From Cupriavidus yeoncheonensis (GTDB lineage: Bacteria > Pseudomonadota > Gammaproteobacteria > Burkholderiales > Burkholderiaceae): 64,000 bases of DNA. Under the pieces are notes generated by a model. The model was given only the letters and a program-made list of their open reading frames with translations, did not search any database and was not told the DNA's origin. The stretch covers positions 124,001-188,000 of the forward strand of contig NZ_CAJPUY010000007.1 of assembly GCF_905397275.1 (NCBI RefSeq). The letters are read 5' to 3'. The translations under genes were made by a program, and so were the position numbers. Below, one piece after another: positions 33,188 to 43,631 of the stretch (positions are counted from its first letter, which is position 1; the number at the start of each line of letters is the position of its first letter).

Positions 33188-33224
33188 ATCGGCGCGGCCA
33201 AATCCGCGCCCTAGTGTGAATAAC

Positions 33225-34529
33225 ATGGAACACCTGACGCTTGGCCCTCTTACCCGTGCCGCGGGCACCGTCCGTCTGCCGGGCTCGAAAAGCATTTCGA
33301 ACCGCGTGCTGCTGCTGGCAGCGCTGGCCGGTGGCGAGACGCGCGTGCGTGACCTGCTCGACTCGGACGACACCCGCGTCATGCTGCAGGCGCTGAAGAC
33401 GCTTGGCGTCGCGTGGCGCCAGGAAGGCAGCGACTACATCGTCACGGGCTCGGGCGGGAATTTTCCGGTCAAGGCGGCGGAGCTGTTCATGGGCAATGCC
33501 GGCACCGCGATCCGTCCGCTGACCGCGGCGCTCGCGCTGCAGGGCGGCGACTACAAGCTGTCGGGCGTGCCGCGCATGCACGAACGGCCGATCGGCGACC
33601 TCGTCGATGGCCTGCGCCAGGTCGGCGCGGACATCGGCTATCTCGGCAATGACGGCTTTCCGCCCTTGCATATCCGCTCCGCGCCGATTTGCATCGACGC
33701 GCCGATCCGCGTACGCGGCGACGTGTCGAGCCAGTTCCTGACCGCCTTGCTGATGACCTTGCCCATGGCGCAGGCGGCCAACGGCAGGATCGAGATCGAA
33801 GTGGTCGGCGAACTGATCTCCAAGCCGTATATCGAGATCACCCTGAACCTGCTCGCGCGCTTCGGCATCGACGTGGAGCGGCAAGGGTGGGAGCGCTTCA
33901 TCGTTCCCGCCGGCGCGGCCTATCGGTCGCCGGGGGAGATCTTCGTTGAAGGCGATGCGTCGTCGGCGTCCTATTTTCTTGCGGCCGGTGCGATCGGTGG
34001 CGGCCCCGTGCGGGTGGAAGGCGTGGGCATGGCGAGCATCCAGGGTGATGTGCGCTTTGCCGAGGCGCTAAACCGGATGGGTGCCAACGTGATGGCGGGC
34101 GACAACTGGATCGAGGTGCGCGGCACCGAACGCGACGACGGGCGCTTGAACGGCATCGAGCTGGACTGCAACCATATTCCCGACGCCGCCATGACACTGG
34201 CGGTGGCGGCGCTGTTTGCCGAGGGCACGACGACGCTCACGAACATCGCCAGCTGGCGGGTCAAGGAAACCGATCGCATCACGGCCATGGCGACCGAGCT
34301 GCGCAAGCTCGGTGCGCAGGTGGAAGAGGGCGCGGATTACCTGAAGGTGACGCCACCCGCACAGTGGCAGACCCCGGCCGAAGGCATTGGCACCTATGAT
34401 GACCATCGCATGGCCATGTGTTTCTCGCTGGCCGCGTTTGGCCCGCTGCCGGTCCGGATCAACGACCCGGGCTGCGTGGCCAAGACGTTCCCGGACTATT
34501 TCACGGTATTCGGCGGCATTGCGCGCTGA
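33225..34529 (+). CDS. aroA: 3-phosphoshikimate 1-carboxyvinyltransferase (EPSP synthase)
   Basis: A 434-residue enzyme joining shikimate-3-phosphate and PEP, the target of glyphosate. The start [14 protein letters not shown] at 33225 is chosen over the longer open frame from 33117, which overlaps tyrA. Signature motifs: [20 protein letters not shown] (N-terminal), [19 protein letters not shown] (the glyphosate-site loop with Gly-Asn-Ala-Gly-Thr-Ala and Arg-Pro) and [19 protein letters not shown]. This is the class I sensitive-type sequence, with Gly in the GNAGTA loop. It probably shares a transcript with tyrA upstream; the 174-bp gap to cmk holds a Fur-box-like sequence. Confidence 0.96.
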   Translation: MEHLTLGPLTRAAGTVRLPGSKSISNRVLLLAALAGGETRVRDLLDSDDTRVMLQALKTLGVAWRQEGSDYIVTGSGGNFPVKAAELFMGNAGTAIRPLTAALALQGGDYKLSGVPRMHERPIGDLVDGLRQVGADIGYLGNDGFPPLHIRSAPICIDAPIRVRGDVSSQFLTALLMTLPMAQAANGRIEIEVVGELISKPYIEITLNLLARFGIDVERQGWERFIVPAGAAYRSPGEIFVEGDASSASYFLAAGAIGGGPVRVEGVGMASIQGDVRFAEALNRMGANVMAGDNWIEVRGTERDDGRLNGIELDCNHIPDAAMTLAVAALFAEGTTTLTNIASWRVKETDRITAMATELRKLGAQVEEGADYLKVTPPAQWQTPAEGIGTYDDHRMAMCFSLAAFGPLPVRINDPGCVAKTFPDYFTVFGGIAR

Positions 34530-34644
34530 GCACCGGGGTGCCCGCCTGCGCCGGTTCGTGCCGGCGCTCGCCTCGCGAGCTAAGAGCAAATAACGGGAAC
34601 AAGCACGGGAACGAGCGGGAAGCCGCGTCTTAGTGGGATGAATC

Positions 34645-34665
34645 AAATGACAATGATTCGCAATT
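34645..34665 (+). promoter_or_regulatory. Fur-box-like sequence upstream of cmk
   Basis: AAATGACAATGATTCGCAAT here resembles the betaproteobacterial Fur box (AATGATAATNATTCGCATT type). It lies 39 bp before the cmk start. It also sits in an inverted pair, GAATCA (34640-34645) and TGATTC (34654-34659). Binding by Fur is only a hypothesis. Confidence 0.35.
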
Positions 34666-34703
34666 GATCTTCAAATCGAAATTTTCTGCCTGCATCATCA
34701 GCA

Positions 34704-35369
34704 ATGACTATCGTTCACGTCATCACCATTGACGGTCCAACCGCCTCCGGCAAAGGTACTGTGGCGCACAAGGTGGCCGACGCGGTCGGCTACCACCTGC
34801 TCGACAGCGGCGCGCTGTACCGCTTGGTGGCGCTCGCCAGTGATCGCGAGGGCGTGGACATCGGAGATGTCGATGCCCTTGCAAGAACCGCCTCCCGCCT
34901 CGATGTGAAGTTCGGCCCGGACCGGGTTTGGCTGGCCGGCGAGGAGGTAAGCCTGGCGATCCGTGCGGAGGCCATCGGCAACCGGGCCTCGGCCCTTGCT
35001 GTGCACCAGCCGGTACGCGACGCGCTGACCAAGCTGCAGCGCGATTTCCGCAAGCTTCCGGGCCTGGTGGCGGACGGGCGCGATATGGGCACGGTGATCT
35101 TCCCCGATGCCCAGCTCAAGGTATTCCTGACCGCAAGTGTTGAGGCGCGCGCTCGCAGGCGCTATAAACAATTGATTGATAAGGGAATTTCTGCTAATAT
35201 TGAAGATCTTTTGCGTGACCTTGAGGCGCGCGACGCGCGGGATCGAAACCGTGCCGCCGCGCCGCTGCGTCCCGCCGAGGATGCGAACCTGCTCGATACC
35301 TCCGACATGACGGTGGATCAGGCAGTGGCGCAGGTGCTGGAGTGGTTCGCCGCTGTGCGCAAATACTGA
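34704..35369 (+). CDS. cmk: cytidylate kinase
   Basis: A 221-residue kinase phosphorylating CMP and dCMP with ATP. Motifs: P-loop [20 protein letters not shown] at residues 8-27, [35 protein letters not shown] with the Asp-Arg-x-x-Gly of the active site, and [16 protein letters not shown]. Length is typical. It precedes rpsA by about 157 bp, the order conserved in most proteobacteria (cmk-rpsA-ihfB). Confidence 0.96.
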   Translation: MTIVHVITIDGPTASGKGTVAHKVADAVGYHLLDSGALYRLVALASDREGVDIGDVDALARTASRLDVKFGPDRVWLAGEEVSLAIRAEAIGNRASALAVHQPVRDALTKLQRDFRKLPGLVADGRDMGTVIFPDAQLKVFLTASVEARARRRYKQLIDKGISANIEDLLRDLEARDARDRNRAAAPLRPAEDANLLDTSDMTVDQAVAQVLEWFAAVRKY

Positions 35370-35526
35370 CTTCGTCAGGCGTACCCAAGCGGTGGACGCT
35401 GCCCGCACCATGGTGCCGGCCTCCCGAGAGGAGCGGTCGGCAGTGTTCAACTTGACCCCGCTGCACATGGCAGACTGAGCATGATCGTCGTGCCGGCCGG
35501 TGTACCGCGGATTGCTACTTACGTTT

Positions 35527-37221
35527 ATGTCCGACCTGCAAACTAACGAATCCTTTGCCGCACTGTTCGAGGAATCGATCGCCCGCTCCAATATGAAGGC
35601 TGGCGAAGTGATCTCCGCTGAAGTCGTGCGCATCGACCACAACTTCGTGGTCGTCAACGCCGGCCTCAAGTCCGAGGCATTTGTGCCGGTGGAGGAGTTC
35701 CTGAACGACCAGGGCGAACTCGAAGTGCAGGCCGGCGACTACGTCTCCGTGGCCATCGACGCACTCGAGAACGGCTATGGCGACACCATTCTTTCCCGCG
35801 ACAAGGCCAAGCGCCTGGCATCGTGGCTGAACCTCGAGAAGGCGCTGGAAGACGGCGAGATCATCTCGGGTACCGTGACGGGCAAGGTCAAGGGCGGCCT
35901 GACGGTCATGGTCAACGGCATCCGCGCGTTCCTGCCGGGCTCGCTGGTTGACGTGCGTCCGATCAAGGACACCACCCCGTACGAAGGCAAGACCCTGGAA
36001 TTCAAGGTCATCAAGCTGGACCGCAAGCGCAACAACGTTGTGCTGTCGCGCCGTGCCGTGGTGGAAGCCACGCTGGGCGAAGAGCGCCAGAAGCTGATGG
36101 AAACCCTGAGGGAAGGCGCCATCGTCAACGGTATCGTCAAGAACATCACCGACTACGGTGCGTTCGTTGACCTGGGCGGTATCGACGGCCTGCTGCACAT
36201 CACCGACCTGGCCTGGCGCCGTGTCCGCCACCCGAGCGAAGTGCTGTCGGTTGGTCAGGAAATCACCGCCAAGATCCTCAAGTTCGACCAAGAGAAGAAC
36301 CGCGTTTCGCTGGGCGTGAAGCAGCTGGGCGAAGATCCGTGGGTGGGCATCTCGCGCCGCTACCCGCAAGGCACCCGTCTGTTCGGCAAGGTGACCAACC
36401 TGACCGACTACGGCGCGTTCGTCGAGATCGAAGCCGGCATCGAGGGTCTGGTGCACGTCTCCGAAATGGACTGGACCAACAAGAACGTGGCTCCGTCGAA
36501 GGTTGTCCAGCTGGGCGACGAAGTGGAAGTCATGGTCCTGGATATCGACGAAGACAAGCGTCGTATCAGCCTGGGCATGAAGCAGTGCAAGGCCAATCCG
36601 TGGGACGATTTCTCGCGCAACCACAAGAAGGGCGACAAGCTGAGCGGCCAGATCAAGTCGATCACCGACTTCGGCGTGTTCATCGGCCTGCCGGGTGGTA
36701 TCGACGGCCTGGTGCACCTGTCCGACCTGTCGTGGCAAGAGACCGGCGAAGAGGCCGTGCGCAAGTACAAGAAGGGCGACGAAGTCGAAGCCGTGGTCCT
36801 GGGCATCGACGTCGACAAGGAACGCATCTCGCTGGGCATCAAGCAGCTGTCGGGCGATCCGTTCAACAACTTCATCTCGGCCAACGACAAGGGCTCGCTC
36901 GTGACCGGCACCATCAAGGCCGTGGATCCGAAGGGCGCCGTGGTTCAGCTGGCTGACGACGTGGAAGGCTACCTGCGTGCATCGGAAATCTCCGCTGACC
37001 GCGTGGAAGATGCCCGCAACGTGCTGAAGGAAGGCGAACAGATCACGGCCCTGGTTGTGAACGTCGACCGCAAGTCGCGCAACATCAACCTGTCGATCAA
37101 GGCCAAGGACAACGTCGAGCAGCAAGAAGCGATGCAGAAGTTCCAGGCCGACACCAGCACCGCTGGTACGACCAACCTTGGCGCTCTGCTGAAGGCCAAG
37201 CTCGGCCAGGACAACCAGTAA
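35527..37221 (+). CDS. rpsA: 30S ribosomal protein S1
   Basis: A 564-residue ribosomal protein with six S1 RNA-binding domains in tandem. It binds mRNA leaders and helps start translation. The start [20 protein letters not shown] at 35527 is the family start (the frame extends to 35500). Repeated cores include [40 protein letters not shown] and [20 protein letters not shown], each of about 70 residues and separated by KVxxFD-like linkers. IhfB follows 30 bp later, as in most proteobacteria. Confidence 0.97.
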   Translation: MSDLQTNESFAALFEESIARSNMKAGEVISAEVVRIDHNFVVVNAGLKSEAFVPVEEFLNDQGELEVQAGDYVSVAIDALENGYGDTILSRDKAKRLASWLNLEKALEDGEIISGTVTGKVKGGLTVMVNGIRAFLPGSLVDVRPIKDTTPYEGKTLEFKVIKLDRKRNNVVLSRRAVVEATLGEERQKLMETLREGAIVNGIVKNITDYGAFVDLGGIDGLLHITDLAWRRVRHPSEVLSVGQEITAKILKFDQEKNRVSLGVKQLGEDPWVGISRRYPQGTRLFGKVTNLTDYGAFVEIEAGIEGLVHVSEMDWTNKNVAPSKVVQLGDEVEVMVLDIDEDKRRISLGMKQCKANPWDDFSRNHKKGDKLSGQIKSITDFGVFIGLPGGIDGLVHLSDLSWQETGEEAVRKYKKGDEVEAVVLGIDVDKERISLGIKQLSGDPFNNFISANDKGSLVTGTIKAVDPKGAVVQLADDVEGYLRASEISADRVEDARNVLKEGEQITALVVNVDRKSRNINLSIKAKDNVEQQEAMQKFQADTSTAGTTNLGALLKAKLGQDNQ

Positions 37222-37251
37222 TCGCAGGCCCTGACGCCCGCGCGAACGCCA

Positions 37252-37665
37252 ATGACCAAGTCGGAGCTCGTCGAAAAACTGGCTGCCCGTTTTCCGCAGT
37301 TGCTGCTGCGGGATGCGGACATCTCGGTGAAAACGATACTCGACGCGATGTCCGATGCGCTGGCCGATGGCCATCGCATCGAGATCCGCGGATTCGGCAG
37401 TTTTGGTCTGAACCGGCGTCCGCCGCGCGTTGGGCGCAACCCCAAGTCTGGGGAGCGAGTGCTGGTGCCCGAGAAGCGGGTGCCGCACTTCAAGGCGGGC
37501 AAGGAGTTGCGCGAACGGGTGGACCGGAGCCTGACTCCGCCTTCGGGCGGGGCAGGTAACGGGCACCTGACCGGTTCGCCGACCGGCAAGGGGCCCCAGG
37601 CCGCTACGCCGGGCGGTTCGACGGTGCTGCATGAAGGAAACGGGCTGAATCTGGCCCGTTCCTGA
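37252..37665 (+). CDS. ihfB: integration host factor subunit beta, with C-terminal extension
   Basis: A 137-residue DNA-bending protein. The first 96 residues are a normal IHF-beta: [20 protein letters not shown], the beta-arm segment with [23 protein letters not shown] (Pro at the intercalating tip near residue 66), and [14 protein letters not shown]. The remaining 40 residues are a Gly/Pro-rich tail ([20 protein letters not shown]). That tail is absent from E. coli IhfB (94 residues), so the protein is about half as long again as usual. Together with IHF-alpha it forms the heterodimer used in recombination and transcription. A terminator follows after 36 bp. Confidence 0.94.
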   Translation: MTKSELVEKLAARFPQLLLRDADISVKTILDAMSDALADGHRIEIRGFGSFGLNRRPPRVGRNPKSGERVLVPEKRVPHFKAGKELRERVDRSLTPPSGGAGNGHLTGSPTGKGPQAATPGGSTVLHEGNGLNLARS

Positions 37666-37701
37666 CCGCGCCGAAGGCCGGCACTGTGTTGTCGTGAATG
37701 G

Positions 37702-37735
37702 AAAAAGCGCTCCGATCGGGGCGCTTTTTTTATTT
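37702..37735 (+). terminator. Rho-independent terminator after ihfB
   Basis: AAAAAGCGCTCCG pairs with CGGGGCGCTTTTT (one G-T), followed by more T's. It ends the cmk-rpsA-ihfB run before lapA. Confidence 0.85.
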
Positions 37736-37857
37736 GAGGCATCTGCCGTGGGCGTGCCGTTTTCGTTTGCTGGAAGTGATTCCGCTACAATGCCGGGGTC
37801 TGCCGCACGCGGCGATGCGCATGTGCGCTCCCGCAACGCTACGCCTGCCACTACCGC

Positions 37858-38178
37858 ATGAAACTCGTCGCCTGGATTATCCGCATCGTCCTGTTTGCGC
37901 TGCTGTTCGTGCTGGCGCTGCGCAATACCGCGGACGCTTCGCTGCAGCTTTTCTTTGACGCCGTCTGGCGCGCCCCACTGATCCTGATCCTGTTCGTGGC
38001 CTTTGTCCTGGGCGCTATGGCAGCCCTGGTCGCGATTGCACCAGGCCTGATGCGCCAGCGCATGGAGGTGGCGCGGCTTCGCCGTGCCCTCGGCGATGCC
38101 GGCCGCCAGCCGACATCTGCCGGCACGGAACGTGACGGCAAGAGCGCTCCTTACAACGTAGTTGGCCCGAAAGTCTGA
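37858..38178 (+). CDS. lapA: lipopolysaccharide assembly protein LapA (DUF1049)
   Basis: A 106-residue inner-membrane protein. Two membrane segments are visible (LVAWIIRIVLFALLFVLAL and PLILILFVAFVLGAMAALVA), separated by a short loop with the conserved RNT and a trailing basic coiled region (LMRQRMEVARLRRALGDAG). This is the standard DUF1049/LapA shape. LapA and LapB together control LPS synthesis by adjusting LpxC proteolysis in E. coli. The stop is 3 bp before the lapB start, so the pair is translated together. Its start at 37858 has no strong ribosome site. Confidence 0.9.
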   Translation: MKLVAWIIRIVLFALLFVLALRNTADASLQLFFDAVWRAPLILILFVAFVLGAMAALVAIAPGLMRQRMEVARLRRALGDAGRQPTSAGTERDGKSAPYNVVGPKV

Positions 38179-38181
38179 TCC

Positions 38182-39408
38182 ATGATGTTTGAAACCTGGT
38201 GGCTGCTGGCGCTGCCACTTGTCTTTGGCCTTGGATGGATGGCGGCGCGCCTCGATGTGCGCCAGCTCATCAGCGAGCAGGGTGCCTTGCCACGCTCGTA
38301 TTTCAAGGGCCTGAATTTCCTGCTCAACGAACAACCGGACCAGGCCATCGATGCGTTCATCGAAGTGGCCAGGCTCGATCCGGAGACGACTGAACTCCAT
38401 TTCGCGCTGGGTGCGCTGTTCCGCCGCCGCGGCGAAACCGAGCGCGCCATTCGGGTACACCAGAACCTGGCCACGCGCCCGGACCTGCCCGAGCCGGAGC
38501 GCGAGCACGCGCTCTATGAGCTGGGGCAGGATTTCCTGCGTGCCGGCCTGCTCGACCGGGCCGAAGAATCGTTGCGCCGGTTGATGTCCGGCCCGTATGC
38601 GGCCTCGGCCAAGCGCGTGCTGCTCGAGCTCTACGAAGTGGAGAAGGAGTGGCAGAAGGCCATCGAAGCCGCGCGCGAGTTGCAGGCGCTCGAGAAGACG
38701 GACTATCGCCTGCAGATTGCCCAGTTCTGCTGCGAACTCGCGCAGGATTCGCTGCAACGCAAGCGCCCCGAAGACGCGGTCAAGTGGTTGCACCAGGCCA
38801 TGCAGGAAAATCCCGCCAATGTGCGCGCCCCGATCCTGCTGGGCGACGTGGCCGCGGCGGCTGGCGACGCCCGCGCCGCACTGGGGCACTGGCTGGCCAT
38901 CGAGCGGCAGGATGCCTCCTTCCTGCCGCTGGTGGCCGAGCGCGTGGTCAAATCCTATGCGGGGCTTGGTGAACAGGGCGCCGCGCTGGATTGGCTGCGC
39001 GGCCTGCTCAAGGGCAGCCTTGCGCCCGAACTGCTTGATGTCGCATTCAAGACCGAGCTGGATCAGAATGGGCCCGAAGCGGCAACGCGACTCATGCGCG
39101 AACAGTTGCGCCGCCAGCCGACACTGCTTGCGCTGACCAAGTATTTCGAAGCGCAGGCTGCCGATATGGCATCGGCCGCCACCGTTGCCGGCACCGGCGA
39201 AACGTCAGTCGACGCCGATGAGCCCGCTGGCAGCGACAAGGCTAAGGAGACGACGGCGATCCGTGATCTTCTGCAGTTGCGTACGCGCAATCTTGCCCGC
39301 TATACCTGCCGTGAATGCGGCTTTCGCGCGCGGCTTTTCTATTGGCAGTGTCCCGGCTGCAACCGTTGGGAGACCTATGCGCCCCGGCGATCGGAAGCAC
39401 TGGGCTGA
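38182..39408 (+). CDS. lapB: LPS assembly protein LapB (tetratricopeptide repeats, rubredoxin-like end)
   Basis: A 408-residue protein anchored by an N-terminal membrane segment (MMFETWWLLALPLVFGLGWM). It then has tetratricopeptide repeats (for example FLLNEQPDQAIDAFIEVARL; LHFALGALFRRRGETERAIR) and ends in a rubredoxin-like metal site with CRECGF and CPGCNRW (Cys-x-x-Cys pairs). LapB links LpxC, FtsH and LPS transport in E. coli. Between the repeats and the metal site lies an extra polar stretch of about 40 residues. It follows lapA by 3 bp and is followed by ugd after 36 bp, so envelope genes continue downstream. Confidence 0.92.
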   Translation: MMFETWWLLALPLVFGLGWMAARLDVRQLISEQGALPRSYFKGLNFLLNEQPDQAIDAFIEVARLDPETTELHFALGALFRRRGETERAIRVHQNLATRPDLPEPEREHALYELGQDFLRAGLLDRAEESLRRLMSGPYAASAKRVLLELYEVEKEWQKAIEAARELQALEKTDYRLQIAQFCCELAQDSLQRKRPEDAVKWLHQAMQENPANVRAPILLGDVAAAAGDARAALGHWLAIERQDASFLPLVAERVVKSYAGLGEQGAALDWLRGLLKGSLAPELLDVAFKTELDQNGPEAATRLMREQLRRQPTLLALTKYFEAQAADMASAATVAGTGETSVDADEPAGSDKAKETTAIRDLLQLRTRNLARYTCRECGFRARLFYWQCPGCNRWETYAPRRSEALG

Positions 39409-39444
39409 TCCGGCCACCGTGCGAAACAATTTCATGTACATGCT

Positions 39445-40818
39445 ATGAAAGTCACCATTATTGGCAGTGGCTATGTTGGCCTTGTCACCGGCGCGTGCCT
39501 GGCCGAACTCGGCAACGATGTGTTCTGCCTCGACGTCGATGAAAAGAAAATTGCCATGCTCAACGCCGGCGGCGTGCCGATCTACGAGCCGGGCCTGCAG
39601 GAGATCATCCAGCGCAACCGCGCGGCAGGACGGCTGACGTTCTCGACCGACGTGGCGGCCAGCGTCGATCACGCGGATGTGCAGTTCATTGCCGTAGGGA
39701 CGCCTCCCGATGAAGACGGTTCCGCCGATCTCAAGTATGTGCTCGCCGCGGCACGCAATATCGGCCGCCATATGACCGGCTTCAAGGTCGTGGTGGACAA
39801 GTCCACCGTGCCGGTGGGCACGGGCGACCGCGTCGCGGCAGTGATTCGCGAAGAGCTTGCCGCGCGCGGCCTGGAGGATCTGCAGTATTCCGTGGTGTCG
39901 AACCCCGAGTTCCTGAAGGAAGGCGCGGCCGTGGAAGACTTCATGCGTCCGGACCGCATCGTGCTCGGCTGTGGCGCCGACGCCGCGGGGCGCCACGCCC
40001 AGGCCACGATGCGCCAGCTCTATGCGCCGTTCAACCGCAACCACGAGCGCACCTTCTACATGGATGTGCGCTCGGCCGAGTTCACCAAGTACGCGGCCAA
40101 TTCCATGCTGGCCACGCGTATCTCGTTCATGAACGAACTGGCCAACCTTGCCGACGAGGTCGGTGCCGATATCGAGCTCGTGCGCATGGGCATCGGATCT
40201 GATCCGCGCATCGGCTACAGTTTCCTGTATGCAGGTGCCGGCTATGGCGGCTCGTGTTTTCCCAAGGACGTGCAGGCACTGATGCGCACGGCGGCGGACC
40301 ATGGCAAGCCCATGCGCGTGCTGGAGGCGGTCGAAGCCGTCAACGGCGCCCAGAAGCAGGTGTTGGGCGACAAGGTGGTACGCCACTTCGGCGATGACCT
40401 CAGCGGGCGCACCTTCGCGCTCTGGGGGCTGGCCTTCAAGCCCAATACCGACGACATGCGCGAAGCGCCGTCACGCGTGCTCGCACGGGAACTGGTGTCG
40501 CGCGGCGCCACGCTGCGCACGCATGACCCGGTGTCGATGGACGAGGCCAGGCGCGCGCTGGAGGCGGATCTCGCGGACATCCCCGGCGGCATCGACAAGA
40601 TCAGCTTCCATACCGGACAGATGGAGACGCTCGATGGTGCCGACGCGCTCGTGATCGTGACGGAGTGGAAGGTCTTCCGCAGCCCGGATTTCGAGCAGAT
40701 CAAGCGGCGCCTGAAGACGCCGGTGATCTTCGATGGCCGCAACCTGTACGAGCCGGAGGCCATGGCGCAGGCCGGTATCGAGTACCACGCGATCGGGCGT
40801 TCGGCCGCGAAGCGCTGA
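39445..40818 (+). CDS. ugd: UDP-glucose 6-dehydrogenase
   Basis: A 457-residue enzyme oxidising UDP-glucose to UDP-glucuronate with two NAD+, for capsule, exopolysaccharide or LPS sugars. Motifs: N-terminal Rossmann [49 protein letters not shown], and the catalytic cysteine in [16 protein letters not shown]. The C-terminal NAD/UDP domain follows ([17 protein letters not shown]). Length matches the family. It lies between lapB and the heptose genes in a same-strand envelope run and starts 36 bp after lapB. Assignment as Ugd rather than a related UDP-ManNAc dehydrogenase rests on the [15 protein letters not shown] pattern. Confidence 0.94.
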   Translation: MKVTIIGSGYVGLVTGACLAELGNDVFCLDVDEKKIAMLNAGGVPIYEPGLQEIIQRNRAAGRLTFSTDVAASVDHADVQFIAVGTPPDEDGSADLKYVLAAARNIGRHMTGFKVVVDKSTVPVGTGDRVAAVIREELAARGLEDLQYSVVSNPEFLKEGAAVEDFMRPDRIVLGCGADAAGRHAQATMRQLYAPFNRNHERTFYMDVRSAEFTKYAANSMLATRISFMNELANLADEVGADIELVRMGIGSDPRIGYSFLYAGAGYGGSCFPKDVQALMRTAADHGKPMRVLEAVEAVNGAQKQVLGDKVVRHFGDDLSGRTFALWGLAFKPNTDDMREAPSRVLARELVSRGATLRTHDPVSMDEARRALEADLADIPGGIDKISFHTGQMETLDGADALVIVTEWKVFRSPDFEQIKRRLKTPVIFDGRNLYEPEAMAQAGIEYHAIGRSAAKR

Positions 40819-40869
40819 ACGCATCGGCAGGCGGCCGTGTCCCAGTAGGATCGGTATGCCGGAGGAACT

Positions 40870-41817
40870 ATGGGTATGAATCAAATTTCGCAGGATCAGA
40901 TCCGCCAGGCGCGCATCCTGGTGGTCGGCGACATGATGCTGGACCGCTACTGGTTCGGCGACGTCGAGCGTATTTCGCCGGAGGCACCGGTCCCGGTCGT
41001 CCAGATCAAGCGCAGCGATGAACGCCTGGGCGGCGCTGCCAACGTGGCCCGCAACTCGGCCGCGCTGGGTGCGCAGGTCGGCATGCTTGGCGTCGTGGGC
41101 GACGACGAGCCCGGCCGGACCATCGAATCGTTGCTGTCCGCATGCAAGGTCCAGCCGTACCTGCATCGCGACGCCAGCGTCAACACGACGATCAAGCTGC
41201 GCGTGCTGGCCCACCAGCAGCAGCTGCTGCGCGTGGACTTCGAGAATCCGCCGGCACATGAAGTCCTGCTGTCCGTGCTGGATGGTTTCTCCGAGCTCCT
41301 GAAGCAGTACGAGGTGCTGCTCCTGTCGGACTATGGCAAGGGCGGGCTCACGCACGTTGGCCGCATGGTCGAGGCCGGCCGCGCGGCGGGCCGGATGGTG
41401 CTGGTGGATCCCAAGGGCGATGATTACTCGCGCTATCGTGGTGCCACGCTGATCACGCCCAACCGTGCGGAGATCCGCCGGGTCGTGGGGGCCTGGAAAA
41501 GCGAACAGGACCTCACCGCGCGTGCGCAGAACCTGCGTCGCGACCTGCAGCTCGAAGCGTTGCTCCTGACCCGTTCGGAGGAGGGCATGACCCTGTACAC
41601 CGAGGCGGAGGTCCTGCATGTCTCGGCACAGGCGCGCGAAGTCTATGATGTATCAGGTGCCGGTGATACCGTGATTGCCACGCTGGCGACTATGCTCGCT
41701 GCGGGTGTGCCGCTGAAGCAGGCGGTGCAGTTCGCCAACCGCGCGGGCGGCATCGTCGTGGGCAAGCTGGGTACCGCTGTCGTCAGCTATCCGGAGCTGT
41801 TCGGCTCGGCTGGCTGA
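40870..41817 (+). CDS. hldA: D-glycero-beta-D-manno-heptose-7-phosphate kinase (HldA)
   Basis: A 315-residue PfkB-type sugar kinase. GGAGGAACT precedes ATG 40870 at ideal spacing. Family motifs: [20 protein letters not shown] at the N-terminus, [20 protein letters not shown], and the catalytic Asp in [20 protein letters not shown]. In E. coli this domain is fused to an adenylyltransferase (HldE). Here the protein ends after the kinase domain, so the adenylyltransferase (HldC) must be encoded elsewhere. It makes heptose-1,7-bisphosphate for the LPS inner core. HldD follows 43 bp later. Confidence 0.93.
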   Translation: MGMNQISQDQIRQARILVVGDMMLDRYWFGDVERISPEAPVPVVQIKRSDERLGGAANVARNSAALGAQVGMLGVVGDDEPGRTIESLLSACKVQPYLHRDASVNTTIKLRVLAHQQQLLRVDFENPPAHEVLLSVLDGFSELLKQYEVLLLSDYGKGGLTHVGRMVEAGRAAGRMVLVDPKGDDYSRYRGATLITPNRAEIRRVVGAWKSEQDLTARAQNLRRDLQLEALLLTRSEEGMTLYTEAEVLHVSAQAREVYDVSGAGDTVIATLATMLAAGVPLKQAVQFANRAGGIVVGKLGTAVVSYPELFGSAG

Positions 41818-41860
41818 ACACGCATCCGGCGCCCCTGTTGAACTCTCTGTCGGACCGATC

Positions 41861-42856
41861 ATGACCATCATCGTCACCGGCGCTGCGGGATTCATCGGCA
41901 GCAACCTTGTCAAGGGACTGAACGCGCGTGGCGAGGACCAGATTGTCGCGGTCGACAATCTCCATCGCCCTGACAAGTTCCACAACCTGGTGGATTGCGA
42001 GATTTGCGACTACCTCGACAAGGACGACTTCCTGCCCCGCTTCGAGCGCGGGGAGTTCGGCAGGGTACGCGCGGTGTTCCATCTCGGGGCCTGCACCGAC
42101 ACGATGGAGCAGGACGGGCGCTTCCTGATGGAGAACAACTACCGCTACAGCAAGGTGCTGATGGAATCCTGCCTCGCGCAGGATGCGCAGTTCCTCTATG
42201 CGTCGTCGGCGGCGGTCTACGGCGAGTCGCCGAGCTTTCGCGAAGTACGTGATTGCGAGCGGCCGCTGAGCATCTACGGCTACTCCAAGTTCCTGTTCGA
42301 CCAGGTCGTGCGCAAGCGGCTGGAGAGCGCGCTGTCGCAGGTGGTCGGACTGCGCTATTTCAACGTGTATGGCGCCGGCGAGGCACACAAGAATCGCATG
42401 GCCTCGATCATCTGGCAGCAGTTCGAGCAGTTCCGTGCCGAGGGCACGGTCAAGCTGTTCGGCGAACATGCCGGCCATGGGCCCGGCTGCCAGAGCCACG
42501 ATTTTGTGGCGATCGAGGATGTGGTCAGGATCAACCTGTTTTTCCTCGACCATCCGCGCCGCTCCGGCATCTTCAATGTGGGTACCGGACAAGCGCGTTC
42601 ATTCAACGATGTCGCCGCTGTCGTGGTCAATACGCTGCGTGCGGCGGAGGGCAAGCCTCCCCTGTCGCCCGAGGAACTGGTGCAGGAAGGGCTGCTGGAA
42701 TACATCCGGTTCCCCGATGTGCTGCGTGGCCGGTACCAGAGCTTCACGCAGTCGGATCTGTCACGCCTGCGCGACGCAGGCTATGCCACGCCTTTTGTTC
42801 CCATGGAGGAAGGTGTGGCGCGCTACTGCCAGTGGTTGCTCGAACGCTGCCATTGA
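41861..42856 (+). CDS. hldD: ADP-L-glycero-D-manno-heptose-6-epimerase
   Basis: A 331-residue SDR-type epimerase that makes ADP-L-glycero-D-manno-heptose, the donor for LPS core heptoses. Motifs: [19 protein letters not shown] (NADP-binding), [17 protein letters not shown], catalytic Tyr-x-x-x-Lys in [11 protein letters not shown], and [27 protein letters not shown]. Length is typical. It follows hldA directly, and the donor would feed the heptosyltransferase-like genes at 46.0-49.2 kb. Confidence 0.95.
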   Translation: MTIIVTGAAGFIGSNLVKGLNARGEDQIVAVDNLHRPDKFHNLVDCEICDYLDKDDFLPRFERGEFGRVRAVFHLGACTDTMEQDGRFLMENNYRYSKVLMESCLAQDAQFLYASSAAVYGESPSFREVRDCERPLSIYGYSKFLFDQVVRKRLESALSQVVGLRYFNVYGAGEAHKNRMASIIWQQFEQFRAEGTVKLFGEHAGHGPGCQSHDFVAIEDVVRINLFFLDHPRRSGIFNVGTGQARSFNDVAAVVVNTLRAAEGKPPLSPEELVQEGLLEYIRFPDVLRGRYQSFTQSDLSRLRDAGYATPFVPMEEGVARYCQWLLERCH

Positions 42857-43018
42857 ACGCGCCCGGCCGGGCTTTCGTGTTCGGAAGTCTTCCGAAACAT
42901 CTCCGTGCAGACCACGTGAACGTTTGTTGCCGCGTGCGCCGGCGTATGCGGCCGGTCCTATCCTGAGCGCACCTTGCCAATCCCGGCGAGGCAACGCAAA
43001 CGGAAAAGGAACTCACCA

Positions 43019-43360
43019 ATGTTCAAGACATTGCTCAGGCGCGGCTGCCTGGCCGCGGCGCTCTGGATGTCGTTCACCGGAGCCGCGATGGCCACAGTGG
43101 ATGTCAATACCGCAGACGCATCAGCCCTGACCTCGGTGAAGGGCATCGGGCCCGCAACCGCCAAGAACATCATCGACGAGCGTACCAAGCACGGGCCATT
43201 CAAGAGCGCGGCGGATCTTGCCGAACGCGTCAGCGGCGTCGGCACCAAGTCGGTGGCCCGCATGCAGGAGGCCGGCCTGACGATTGGAGCGAAGGCCGCG
43301 CCGGCAGCGGCCCCCGCGCCCGCCGGCGCAGCGGCTGCCACTCGACCCGCCAAGCGCTGA
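43019..43360 (+). CDS. ComEA-like helix-hairpin-helix DNA-binding protein, secreted
   Basis: A 113-residue protein. Signal peptide MFKTLLRRGCLAAALWMSFT is cleaved near AMATV. The mature part has the tandem helix-hairpin-helix of ComEA: VDVNTADASALTSVKGIGPA and then TAKNIIDERTKHGPFKSAAD, LAERVSGVGTKSVARM. It ends in an Ala/Pro-rich tail. ComEA proteins bind incoming DNA in the periplasm during natural transformation, and short forms like this are widespread in betaproteobacteria. A start at 42974 would add 15 basic residues and spoil the signal, so 43019 is preferred. Confidence 0.88.
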   Translation: MFKTLLRRGCLAAALWMSFTGAAMATVDVNTADASALTSVKGIGPATAKNIIDERTKHGPFKSAADLAERVSGVGTKSVARMQEAGLTIGAKAAPAAAPAPAGAAAATRPAKR

Positions 43361-43631
43361 CCTCGCATGGCGCCGCCGGTGCAAGGGGGCACCGCGGTGC
43401 CATGGTCCCGCCCCATCCAGTCCGATCATTCGGGTTCCTTGTTGTGTCGTTGGTATGGCTCGTGCATGTCAGGCGCACGCTTCTTCGCTTGCCGACAGCG
43501 GCGGAGTATCATGCGGCAGCCAGAAACGGCCACGGTATTCCGTCGGCCGTGCACGATCTGAAAATCAGGCCAGGCCTCGCCCTTTGCCGAGGGGCCAAGG
43601 AGAGTCGGGCAGAACAACAGGGAGCATGACA

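Noticed and set aside
35515-38889. Minus-strand open frame of 1124 codons over rpsA, ihfB and lapAB
   Set aside because: Mirror of real genes, rich in His, Leu and Arg, with no start signal. It crosses several genes and the ihfB terminator.
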